Part shown: piece by piece, positions 9,877 to 17,610 of the stretch | Position numbering within the stretch: the stretch's first letter is position 1 | Layout of the letters: each line of letters starts with the position of its first letter | Assembly: GCA_938048695.1 (NCBI GenBank) | Contig: CALIUO010000007.1 | Coordinates: 173,556-237,555 of the forward strand | DNA from: an uncultured SAR86 cluster bacterium | GTDB taxonomy: Bacteria; Pseudomonadota; Gammaproteobacteria; Magnimaribacterales; Magnimaribacteraceae | Length of the DNA stretch: 64,000 nt | Direction of reading: 5' to 3' | Program-made: the position numbers and the translations under genes | Notes under the pieces: generated by a model | Told to the model about the DNA's origin: nothing | The model's input: the letters and a program-made list of their open reading frames with translations, nothing else | Database searches by the model: none

Positions 9877-11526
9877 CTAAATCTTTAGATCCCTTAGCAA
9901 GTAAACTTGTTCCATGATATTCGAGAATAATGGAGCGGATACCTTTCCGCCAGAGTAATCCTCTCCAGACAATCCATGAAGAACTATAACTGCCAAGTAT
10001 TCTGGATCGTCTGAAGGAACAAAACCGGCAAATGTACTGGTGTAGGTAGTGATTTCTTCAAGCGTTTCTTTGGCAGTACCGGTCTTGCCTGCAACTATTT
10101 TACCGTCTAATCGTGCTTTTGAAGCTGTGCCAGCTTTTGAATTTACAGTCTCGATCAACATCTGTTTAATCTTTGAGTTAGTAGTAGGCTGTATAACTCT
10201 TTCATAATAAGGCTCATCAAAAGTATGATCTTTAAATAGGTTTAACTCAACAAAGTGTCCACCATTTGCGAAAACTGAATACGCTTGTGCAATTTGAAGG
10301 GCTGATAATGTCATACCATATCCGTAACATGAACTAACTTTATCCCTTAAGGTAAATTGCGAAGAGTGGGGTAAAAAACCTTCTCTGGCAGGAAGCATAA
10401 TAGATGTGGGATATCTTCCAATTCCAAATCTCTTAAAATAATTTGTAAGATGCAGTATATCTTGATCTTCGCATAACTTAACCATCCCTACATTGCTAGA
10501 ATAAGAGATTATTTCAGAGAGACTAAGAACTCCGTAATCTCTGAAGTCACTTGTTCTAAATCCTTCAAATTCTATCCACCCTGGTGAAGTGTTTATTTTG
10601 GTACTGTCCTTCACTTTATTGGATTCTATAATGGCCGTCATAGCAATAGGCTTAAGTACAGAACCCGGCTCAAATACATCTAATGTTGCCCTATTCCTTA
10701 ACCTAGACATGTCTTTTAAGTTTTTTCTGTTAGAAGGATCAAATGATGGGTAATTTACCAATCCTAAAATATTTCCAGATTTTGGCTCAATGACAACAAT
10801 AGACCCTGATGTTGCATTATGCTTCTTAACAGACTTATTAAGCTCATGATAAGCGATAGATTGGATATTAATATCGATAGTTAATCTAATATCCTCACCA
10901 GGTATTGCTTCAACTCTGTTTCCTTCCAGTTTGGTATTTCTAGCACCTTTAATGCCTTCAAAACTACCCTTTTCTCCTAACAATTCATTATGAAAAACTA
11001 ATTCAGTGCCTTGGATACCCTGTCTATCAATATCCGTAAGTCCAACAACATGTGAAGTAATATCTTTTTCCGGATAACTTCTTCTGAGATTTTCTCTAAA
11101 ATAAATACCTGGTATTTTCTTAGTTTGTAATCTCTCTTTAGCTTCAAAGTTAATATTCCTGCTAATTTCTTTATATCCAGAAGATTTCCCTGTCAGTGTA
11201 TTTGTTAACTCTACTGGATCTTTTTGTAATTGCTCAGCAAGAAAAAGAATTATGTCTTTTTCATAAACAAACTTACTTAAATCTATACCTACGCTATAAC
11301 CTTTAATATCTAATGCTAATATCTGATCATTTCGATCCAAGATTTTTCCTCTTGGAGCTAAAAGATAATACTGTGAATCAAGTCTAGTAAATACTTGATC
11401 ATCCAAAAAGATATCCTGATAGATTTGAAGATAAACTAATCTAGCTAATAATGCGCAGAAACCAAAAAGCAAGATTAACTGGATAAAAACTATTCTTCCC
11501 AAAGAATAGAGAATCCTAGCAGACAT
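9877..11526 (-). CDS. ftsI: Septal penicillin-binding protein 3 (class B transpeptidase)
   Basis: FtsI cross-links peptidoglycan at the septum. The 549-residue protein has one N-terminal membrane segment (about residues 10-30), a pedestal region starting at LAPRGKILDRN, and the transpeptidase domain with the catalytic SVLK tetrad at 289-292, SSN at 343-345 and KTGT at 481-484. All catalytic motifs are intact. Unlike almost all relatives, the gene follows ftsZ rather than ftsL. It is ten bases downstream of ftsZ and directly joined to murE. Confidence 0.95.
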   Translation of the reverse strand: MSARILYSLGRIVFIQLILLFGFCALLARLVYLQIYQDIFLDDQVFTRLDSQYYLLAPRGKILDRNDQILALDIKGYSVGIDLSKFVYEKDIILFLAEQLQKDPVELTNTLTGKSSGYKEISRNINFEAKERLQTKKIPGIYFRENLRRSYPEKDITSHVVGLTDIDRQGIQGTELVFHNELLGEKGSFEGIKGARNTKLEGNRVEAIPGEDIRLTIDINIQSIAYHELNKSVKKHNATSGSIVVIEPKSGNILGLVNYPSFDPSNRKNLKDMSRLRNRATLDVFEPGSVLKPIAMTAIIESNKVKDSTKINTSPGWIEFEGFRTSDFRDYGVLSLSEIISYSSNVGMVKLCEDQDILHLTNYFKRFGIGRYPTSIMLPAREGFLPHSSQFTLRDKVSSCYGYGMTLSALQIAQAYSVFANGGHFVELNLFKDHTFDEPYYERVIQPTTNSKIKQMLIETVNSKAGTASKARLDGKIVAGKTGTAKETLEEITTYTSTFAGFVPSDDPEYLAVIVLHGLSGEDYSGGKVSAPLFSNIMEQVYLLRDLKI

Positions 11527-11536
11527 AAACTACTAA

Positions 11537-12685
11537 CTAGTCGAGTTGGGTTCTTACAAATGACGGTATATCAAGATATTCATCGTCGCTAGAATCCTTC
11601 TTAACTGCATTCTCAATCGAAGGAGGATTTTCTAATAACTGTTTAGCTGCATCACTGAGTGGAAGTGGTTGCCTCTCAGTAACTACCCTCACATTCTGTG
11701 GTTTAATTGAAGCAGACTGTACAGAAGAGTTTAGGCCTGTAGCAATTACAGTAACCGTAAGATCATTTGAAGACGATTCATCTAAAACTGTACCCGTAAC
11801 AATTATTGCCTCAGATGAAGCGAAATCATTTATACAATCGCCTACAGCTTTTATTTCTCCTAGGGATAACTCAGGACCAGCAGTAATATTTACGAGCACC
11901 CCTTTGGCATCTTTAAGGCTTATATCTTCTAATAGTTTACTTGCTACAGCTTGCTCTGCAGCTATCCTAGCTCTATCTGGGCCACTGGAAGTTCCTGTTC
12001 CCATCATTGCCGTTCCTTTTTCAGACATGACAGTTTTAACGTCCGCAAAGTCAACATTTATTAGACCAGGTCTGATAATAATATCTGAAATCCCTCTTAC
12101 TGCACCTCCTAGGACATCATTAGCTTGCTTGAAAGCTTCAAGCATACTGCAATCTTCTCCAAGAACTTCCAAGAGTTTCTGATTAGGAATAGTTATCAAG
12201 GAATCAACTTCTTCAACTAATTCCTTAATACCTTCTTGTGCTATTTTCATCCTTTTAGTTCCTTCTAATTCAAAGGGTTTTGTTACAACAGCAACAGTTA
12301 ATATGCCAAGCTCTTTCGCTACTTGTGCAACTATAGGTGCTGCTCCAGTACCAGTTCCTCCCCCCATGCCGGCAGTTACAAAAACCATATCAGTACCTTT
12401 AAGCATATCTCTCAGCTTGTCTCTATCTTCAAGAGCGGCCTCTCTGCCAATAGCCGGATTTGCACCTGCGCCCAAACCATCTGTTATTTCCATTCCTAGA
12501 ATTAGTTTGGTACTGGCATCATTTTTATCCAATGCTTGTTTGTCAGTATTCACAGATATGAATTCTGCACCTTCAATACCTGATTCGACCATATGTTGAA
12601 CAGCATTACCTCCACCACCGCCAACACCGATAACTTTAATTGAAGCGTTTTCTTTAACTTCTTCTATTATTTCCCATTCGCTCAT
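11537..12685 (-). CDS. ftsZ: Cell division GTPase FtsZ
   Basis: FtsZ is the tubulin homologue that forms the Z ring. The 382-residue protein has the nucleotide-binding GVGGGGGNAV near residue 20, the tubulin signature GGGTGTG at 108-114, and the catalytic T7-loop NVDFADVK at about 210-217. A variable linker leads to the conserved C-terminal peptide YLDIPSFVRTQLD, which binds FtsA and ZipA. A GAGAGG ribosome-binding site precedes the ATG. Here it lies between ftsA and ftsI; in the usual arrangement it ends the cluster and is followed by lpxC. Confidence 0.97.
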   Translation of the reverse strand: MSEWEIIEEVKENASIKVIGVGGGGGNAVQHMVESGIEGAEFISVNTDKQALDKNDASTKLILGMEITDGLGAGANPAIGREAALEDRDKLRDMLKGTDMVFVTAGMGGGTGTGAAPIVAQVAKELGILTVAVVTKPFELEGTKRMKIAQEGIKELVEEVDSLITIPNQKLLEVLGEDCSMLEAFKQANDVLGGAVRGISDIIIRPGLINVDFADVKTVMSEKGTAMMGTGTSSGPDRARIAAEQAVASKLLEDISLKDAKGVLVNITAGPELSLGEIKAVGDCINDFASSEAIIVTGTVLDESSSNDLTVTVIATGLNSSVQSASIKPQNVRVVTERQPLPLSDAAKQLLENPPSIENAVKKDSSDDEYLDIPSFVRTQLD

Positions 12686-12710
12686 AACTAACCTCTCTAT
12701 TAATTAAGTA

Positions 12711-13937
12711 CTAAAGATTTCCCCCAAACCATCTAGAAATTCTATTCAATATATTTTTATCCCTATGAATATAATTCAAATGATCTTCTTGCATCTGCTT
12801 TTGACCATATAAAAGCAATCCAACTGATGTTGCATATATTGGATTGTTTATAATTTCAGAAAAGCCTTCTACTGAATGAGGAGATCCCATTCTTACTGGT
12901 GAGTGAAAAATTTCTTCAGCTAGCTCTGTTGCACCCTCTATTTTCGAAGCTCCTCCTGTCAAAACTATTCCAGCCGGAATAAGTTCATCAAATCCGCTTA
13001 AACTAAGTTTTTGTTGTGCCATACTAAATATTTCGACATATCTTCTCTCAAGGACATCTGCCAAAGCTTGCCTAGAAAGCTCTCTTTCAGGTCTCCCACC
13101 CATACCAGGAACCATCATTATTTCTTCTGGTCTTGTCATTGAACTAACTGCACAACCATATCTTTGCTTAATTGATTCAGCTTGTGTAGGAGGTGTTCTT
13201 AATGCTTGAGCTATATCATTCGTTACATGATCTCCGGCAATAGGGATAACGTCTGTGAAACAAATTGAACCGTCCACAAAGACTGCTATATCTGTTGTCC
13301 CTCCTCCTATGTCAATTAAACATACTCCTAAGTTTCTTTCGTCTTCTGTTAAAACTGAATAACTTGAAGCCAATTGTTCTAGAACAAAAGCCTCGACATC
13401 TAAACCAGATGCATTTATGCATTTATGTATATTCTGTGATGAATTTTCACTACAGGTAACCAGATGGACTTTTGCCTCTAACCTAGAACCTGCCATCCCC
13501 AGAGGTTCTTTGATGCCATCTTGTTTATCTATTATGTAATCTCTAGGCAGAACGTGTAATAACCTTTGATCGGCAGGAATTGCCATTGCTTGAGCGGTCT
13601 CTATGACTCTATCTACGTCAGTAAATTTTACTTCACCGTCCCTAATGGGAACTACGCCCTCTGAATTTAAACCCCTAATATGACTTCCTGAGATACCAAC
13701 ATAACAAGAGCCTATATGGCACCCAGCCATACTTTCAGCTTCTTCAATTGATTTCTTAATAGCAGAAGTAGTAGATTCGATATCTACAACAACACCATTT
13801 TTAAGGCCTTTTGAAGAATGTGTTCCAAGACCAATTATCTCTAATTGATCTCCTCTAGCCTCAGCAACTATTGCTACTACTTTTGAAGTGCCTATATCAA
13901 CTCCAACAAGCATTTCATTTCTACTTACATTACTCAT
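12711..13937 (-). CDS. ftsA: Cell division protein FtsA
   Basis: FtsA is the actin-like ATPase that tethers FtsZ to the membrane and recruits later division proteins. The 408-residue protein has the phosphate-binding motifs GVDIGTSKVVAIVAE (residues 12-26) and LIDIGGGTTDIAVF, and GIVLTGGASKIEG in the adenosine motif. It ends with ILNRISRWFGGNL, an amphipathic membrane-targeting helix like the E. coli one. The start overlaps the ftsQ-like gene by four bases. Confidence 0.95.
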   Translation of the reverse strand: MSNVSRNEMLVGVDIGTSKVVAIVAEARGDQLEIIGLGTHSSKGLKNGVVVDIESTTSAIKKSIEEAESMAGCHIGSCYVGISGSHIRGLNSEGVVPIRDGEVKFTDVDRVIETAQAMAIPADQRLLHVLPRDYIIDKQDGIKEPLGMAGSRLEAKVHLVTCSENSSQNIHKCINASGLDVEAFVLEQLASSYSVLTEDERNLGVCLIDIGGGTTDIAVFVDGSICFTDVIPIAGDHVTNDIAQALRTPPTQAESIKQRYGCAVSSMTRPEEIMMVPGMGGRPERELSRQALADVLERRYVEIFSMAQQKLSLSGFDELIPAGIVLTGGASKIEGATELAEEIFHSPVRMGSPHSVEGFSEIINNPIYATSVGLLLYGQKQMQEDHLNYIHRDKNILNRISRWFGGNL

Positions 13938-14596
13938 GTTGATTTCTCCATATTGATGCCTTTAACGGCAATAGCATTTTTATACCTCATATCTATATAT
14001 CTGATATCATCAGCATTTCCTGAGTTCAGCTCGAACAATATAAATTCCTCGAGACGCTCGAGCTGAACCCGGAAATCCCCTTTAGTAAAACTGTATCTTG
14101 AGCCTTTATGATCTTCTGCTTCCAGAAAATCTGATCCAATATGCTCAAAGGAGGTTAGTGAATTACCATTAAGATTTAATATCTCCTGAAGTGAAAGGGA
14201 GAAATCCAATAGTAATGGTATGTCTGAATCTTCTCCAACCAACCTCAGTAGATTAAGTTGCTTAACCTTATTGCCAGGATTAATAATCTTTCCTTCCTGA
14301 GTAAAAAATTTTCCTTTGCTAAGTATGGCAATAGGCTGATGTTCTTCTACTTCGATAATTAGTTCTTTATTAAAATTTTGAGTTGTCTTGATCGCAGAAA
14401 TCCAAGATTGTGAGAAAAACTCATCTTGGATGTCGATGTTCGCATTAAACAAAAGATTGGTAGTTTTCTCTTTAATCAAATCAGCGCTTGTGATGGCTTC
14501 TTTTGAAAATTGAAAAGAAATTATACTCGGGTCAATTTTATCTTGCCTAGCACAACCTATAATGGCAATAAGGAAAATCATTAAAAGAATTCTCAC
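13934..14596 (-). CDS. ftsQ: FtsQ-like division protein with a lipoprotein-like N-terminus
   Basis: The gene sits in the ftsQ position immediately before ftsA and overlaps both neighbours by four bases. The 220-residue product shows a POTRA-like region followed by the FtsQ pattern EVEEHQPIAILSKGKFFTQEG (positions about 82-102, split here as EVEEHQPIAI and GKFFTQEG). FtsQ bridges FtsBL and other divisome parts in the periplasm. The GTG start gives an N-terminus of only two residues before a short hydrophobic stretch ending in AIIGC, which resembles a lipobox. Typical FtsQ has a longer cytoplasmic tail and a full transmembrane helix. Assignment as FtsQ is from context and partial motif; lipidation is inferred. 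Confidence 0.75.
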   Translation of the reverse strand: MRILLMIFLIAIIGCARQDKIDPSIISFQFSKEAITSADLIKEKTTNLLFNANIDIQDEFFSQSWISAIKTTQNFNKELIIEVEEHQPIAILSKGKFFTQEGKIINPGNKVKQLNLLRLVGEDSDIPLLLDFSLSLQEILNLNGNSLTSFEHIGSDFLEAEDHKGSRYSFTKGDFRVQLERLEEFILFELNSGNADDIRYIDMRYKNAIAVKGINMEKST

Positions 14597-14883
14597 TTGT
14601 CTAACCTCCTGGAGATGTAAACCCTGTGCTGATTGTCTGGGACAATCATTCCAAGATTTTCAGAAGCAAATTTTCTGAGGGATATTTGATTCTTATAGTA
14701 TTGAACTTCTTCTATGAGGATATTAGATTGAAAAGATAACTCTTCTCTTTTTAACTTAAGGCTTTCTAAATTAGAGAATGTGTTTCTATGATCATATGTC
14801 TGTAAAACTAATTTATAAGAACTAACAAAAGCGAGTGTAGCAATCGTAGTTATTGAGATAATCTTGTATCTCACCTTTAACAT
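14593..14883 (-). CDS. ftsL: Cell division protein FtsL
   Basis: FtsL is a small bitopic protein that forms the FtsQLB complex and activates FtsWI. The 96-residue product has a short cytoplasmic tail, one membrane helix (about residues 8-27) and a periplasmic coiled-coil stretch (SLKLKREELSFQSNILIEE). The C-terminal ENLGMIVPDNQH fits the family. Sequence conservation in FtsL is low, so position after rsmH and topology carry the call. It overlaps rsmH by seven bases and the ftsQ-like gene by four. Confidence 0.85.
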   Translation of the reverse strand: MLKVRYKIISITTIATLAFVSSYKLVLQTYDHRNTFSNLESLKLKREELSFQSNILIEEVQYYKNQISLRKFASENLGMIVPDNQHRVYISRRLDK

Positions 14884-15761
14884 ACCTTTTCTGCAACCCT
14901 TAAGATTGCACTCCTACTTCTAGGGTTAATAGAAATTTCTTTCGCAGTTGGTTTGAAAAACTTATCTTTCATATATTCAAACTTAACTTTTGATTCGATT
15001 CGATCTTTTCCTTGGAAAAATCTTTTTACTATCCTATCTTCCATTGAATGAAAACTGATAACAGCCAATCTTCCTCCGCAGCAAAGCACATAACTAGCAG
15101 CTTCTAAAACCTTTTGTAACTCTTCTATTTCATTATTTATGAACATCCTTATGGCCCTAAAAGAATTAGTAGCTGGATGTTTTTTTGTTTTTTTATAGAC
15201 ACATGAAACAATCAAATCAGCTAGCTCTTTGGTAGATTCAATAGATTTTTTTTCTCGGAATTCACAAATTTTTAAAGCAATTCGTCTTGATGCTCTCTCT
15301 TGACCTAATGACCATAGAACATCCGCAATTTCTTGATTGGAAGCTGAATTTATCCATTCCGCAGCTGTTTTTCCTTTCGTTGTATCAATTCTCATATCTA
15401 AAGGACCATTAGATTGAAAGCTAAATCCCCTTAGAGGATCGTCTAATTGTGTTGAAGAAATACCTAAATCTATCAATATCCCATCTATTTCTTCTACCTC
15501 AAAAAACATTCTCAAGTTAGAAAAAGAGTCATTAATCAATTTAAATCTTGAATCATCCCTGAATTCTATTGGTAGATTTTTAGTTGCTCTTTCATCCTTT
15601 TCGATAGAAGTCAAAAAACCTTTTCTGTCTATTTTCTTGAGTATTTCATGAGAGTGGCCACCTGCTCCAAATGTACAATCGACATATTTTCCATTTTGTT
15701 TAAAGACAAGATTTTCTAGCACTTCATCTACCATAACAGCTTCATGAGTAGCTTTTATCAA
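14877..15761 (-). CDS. rsmH: 16S rRNA (cytosine1402-N4)-methyltransferase
   Basis: RsmH (MraW) methylates the N4 position of C1402 in the ribosomal decoding centre. The 294-residue protein has the SAM-binding motif VDCTFGAGGHS near residues 28-38, GILIDLGISSTQLDDP, the DMRID signature, and AVISFHSMEDRIVKRFF near the C-terminus. Its partner RsmI, which modifies the 2'-O of the same nucleotide, is encoded nearby at 16764-17603. The gene overlaps mraZ by four bases. Confidence 0.96.
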   Translation of the reverse strand: MIKATHEAVMVDEVLENLVFKQNGKYVDCTFGAGGHSHEILKKIDRKGFLTSIEKDERATKNLPIEFRDDSRFKLINDSFSNLRMFFEVEEIDGILIDLGISSTQLDDPLRGFSFQSNGPLDMRIDTTKGKTAAEWINSASNQEIADVLWSLGQERASRRIALKICEFREKKSIESTKELADLIVSCVYKKTKKHPATNSFRAIRMFINNEIEELQKVLEAASYVLCCGGRLAVISFHSMEDRIVKRFFQGKDRIESKVKFEYMKDKFFKPTAKEISINPRSRSAILRVAEKVC

Positions 15762-16237
15762 AATGGAATCTCCTCTAATGACATAGGTAAATCGTCTATC
15801 AAATCCTCACCAGATATTTGAAGGCCTGATTGTTTTTTCTCCCAATTGTCTAAGTTCCAAAGTTCAAATTTTGAACCCATCCCGACAAGAGCAACATGCT
15901 CTTTTAATTTAAGGTTTGCAAAATCTCTTAAAATCTGAGGAATCAGCAAAGTCATTCTTTCACCTACTTCAAATTCATTTACTGATGCGTTCCCTAGAAT
16001 TTTCCATTGAATTGGTCTGACTTTTTGATTTAAACCGCCTAATGCTTCAAACTTTTGAGCTATCTCCTTCCATATCTTTCCAGGATAAATTATCAGGGAG
16101 GGATATTGAGGATCTTTAGTAATTATCATTTCACCTTCACAAGATGTGCGTAAAAGCTCTCTGTACCGTGCAGGTATAACGATTCTTCCCTTAGTATCAA
16201 GGATAAGCGTGCTAGAGCCATATATTCCTAAAGTCAT
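15758..16237 (-). CDS. mraZ: Transcriptional regulator MraZ
   Basis: MraZ is a double SpoVT/AbrB-fold DNA-binding protein that represses its own dcw operon in E. coli and binds 10-bp-spaced repeats at the promoter. The 159-residue protein has two repeats of the fold, with the first signature LDTKGRIVIPARYRELL near residues 13-29 and the second near 90-120. It is the first gene of the cluster. The upstream DNA carries tandem repeats of matching period at 16277-16305, consistent with autoregulation. Confidence 0.94.
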   Translation of the reverse strand: MTLGIYGSSTLILDTKGRIVIPARYRELLRTSCEGEMIITKDPQYPSLIIYPGKIWKEIAQKFEALGGLNQKVRPIQWKILGNASVNEFEVGERMTLLIPQILRDFANLKLKEHVALVGMGSKFELWNLDNWEKKQSGLQISGEDLIDDLPMSLEEIPF

Positions 16238-16276
16238 TTATATTAATACAAGAATATCTAATTGTTACATTATCTT

Positions 16277-16305
16277 GCACTTTTACACACTTTTACACAC
16301 TTTTT
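16277..16305 (-). promoter_or_regulatory. Candidate MraZ operator: 10-bp direct repeats
   Basis: On the minus strand the unit GTGTGTAAAA occurs twice in tandem and is followed by GTGC, giving three GTG starts spaced exactly ten bases apart. The block lies 40-68 bases upstream of the mraZ ATG. Known MraZ boxes are TGGG-type repeats at 10-bp spacing in this position. The exact box differs here (GTGTG rather than GTGGG), so MraZ binding is inferred. A -10-like GATAAT lies just downstream at about 16268-16273. Confidence 0.6.
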
Positions 16306-16319
16306 AATAAAATACCAGT

Positions 16320-16348
16320 AAAAAATAAGGTGTAATCAACACTTATTT
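16320..16348 (-). terminator. Intrinsic terminator downstream of rnpB
   Basis: Reading the minus strand, AAATAAG pairs with CTTATTT, extended by TGT/ACA with one bulged C around a TGATT loop, and runs into a T-rich end. It lies about 55 bases past the 3' end of rnpB and before the mraZ promoter region. The stem is AT-rich, so strength is uncertain. Confidence 0.5.
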
Positions 16349-16401
16349 TCTAAAGAAGGTTTCTTAAAAAGAAAAGGGAACCAAGAAGAAGTTAAAAGGA
16401 T

Positions 16402-16726
16402 GAGTCAGCCTATAAGCCGGGTTCTGTCGTGGATAATCATTCATCTAGATTCTGCGTCACCGCAGAATTCAAGCAACCTACCCTGGCCCAGTCAGGACTG
16501 ACTTTTGGGCCTCTATTTGGTCTTGCTCCAGACGGGGTTTACCGTGCCATATACAGTTGCCTGATATGCGGTGCGCTCTTACCGCACCTTTTCACCCTTA
16601 CCTCAAGGAGGCGGTTTATTTTCTGTTGCACTATCCGTAGATTTACATCTCCCAGGAGTTACCTGGCGTCTTGTCCAATGGAGCCCGGACTTTCCTCTCA
16701 AATATGAGCGATTATCTAGCTGACTC
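16402..16726 (-). ncRNA. rnpB: RNase P RNA (type A)
   Basis: This is the catalytic RNA that trims tRNA 5' ends. The minus strand contains the near-universal segments GAGGAAAGTCCGGGCTCC at the 5' side, the CAGGTAA-type P-loop region, GGTAAGGGTGAAAAGGTGCG, GGTAAACCCCGTCTGGAGCA, and the 3' CGACAGAACCCGGCTTATAG. The outer helix P1 is formed by GAGTCAGC at 16719-16726 and GCTGACTC at 16402-16409, which sets the ends to within a few bases. About 325 nt is a little shorter than the E. coli RNA (377 nt). Position between rsmI and mraZ matches Pseudomonas-like genomes. Open frames across it are spurious. Confidence 0.96.
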
Positions 16727-16732
16727 TTCGTA

Positions 16733-16761
16733 ATTGTATAGAGAAAAGCAATCAAACAAAA
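16733..16761 (-). promoter_or_regulatory. Candidate rnpB promoter
   Basis: On the minus strand a TACAAT -10 hexamer at 16733-16738 lies about seven bases before the predicted 5' end of rnpB. A TTTTGT or TTGTTT -35-like element sits 15-17 bases upstream. The element fills the gap between the rsmI stop and rnpB. The spacing is slightly ambiguous. Confidence 0.5.
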
Positions 16762-16763
16762 GT

Positions 16764-17603
16764 TCAGTCCTTTAGTTTCAATTGATAGAGGTCATTTCGT
16801 TTTTTTTGGAGAATCTCTGATCCAATCTCAAGAGCTAGTTTCTTATCAAGCTTATTCATGAGAATATCTATTATTCTCTTATCTTCATATGGCAGATTAT
16901 CGTTTTGATTAGTAACAGCGGAATCAACTACTATTACAAACTCCCCTTTTAATCCAAATTCTGATGCAAGTATTAAATCCTTTATATTTCTGATATTGCC
17001 TCTGTATAGAGTTTCATGCATTTTAGTCATTTCTCTTGCAATTAAAATATTGCATTCTTTATGAAGTTCTTCGGAAAGTATATCTATGAGTTTCTCCAAA
17101 CGTCTTCCTGATTCAAAAATAACTGAAGGGCCATTAGACGAGGCTATTTCTTTTAAAATTTTTTTTCTTTCTTTCAATTTTCTTGGAAGAAAACCATAGA
17201 AAGTGAAAGTTTCAAGATTAAATCCAGAAACACTCAAAGCTGAAATTACTGAAGTAGGACCAGGTATGGGAATGGTCTTGATTTGATTTTCTATTGCAGC
17301 TTCAACTAAGTATTGACCAGGATCGGATATAAGTGGTGTGCCAGCATCACTTATTAGGGCTATATCTTGTCCAGATTTAAGAAGATTTATAAGATAATTG
17401 ATCTTACTTTTCTCAGAAAATTTATGATAGGAGATCAATTGTGTTGAAATATCATATTTCTTAAATAATATTCGGGAAACTCTAGTATCTTCTGAAGCAC
17501 AAATATCTACTTTATTAAGTATATCGACTGCTCTGTATGTAATATCATCTAGATTACCTATTGGAGTTGAAACAATATAAAGTGAGCCCTGTGCTAAAGT
17601 CAT
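16764..17603 (-). CDS. rsmI: 16S rRNA (cytidine1402-2'-O)-methyltransferase
   Basis: RsmI adds the 2'-O-methyl group to C1402 of 16S rRNA, the same nucleotide modified by RsmH. The 279-residue tetrapyrrole-methylase-fold protein begins LYIVSTPIGNLDDITYRAV and has CASEDTRVSRILF, LISDAGTPLISDPG near residues 82-95, and PGPTSVISALSVSG. These are clear family signatures. It is divergent from the lpoA-like gene with only seven bases between the two start codons, so its promoter must lie largely within the opposing gene or be very compact. Confidence 0.96.
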   Translation of the reverse strand: MTLAQGSLYIVSTPIGNLDDITYRAVDILNKVDICASEDTRVSRILFKKYDISTQLISYHKFSEKSKINYLINLLKSGQDIALISDAGTPLISDPGQYLVEAAIENQIKTIPIPGPTSVISALSVSGFNLETFTFYGFLPRKLKERKKILKEIASSNGPSVIFESGRRLEKLIDILSEELHKECNILIAREMTKMHETLYRGNIRNIKDLILASEFGLKGEFVIVVDSAVTNQNDNLPYEDKRIIDILMNKLDKKLALEIGSEILQKKRNDLYQLKLKD

Positions 17604-17610
17604 AAATTAG

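Noticed and set aside
16429-16707. 92-codon plus-strand open frame
   Set aside because: It lies wholly inside rnpB on the opposite strand; the RNA gene explains the sequence.
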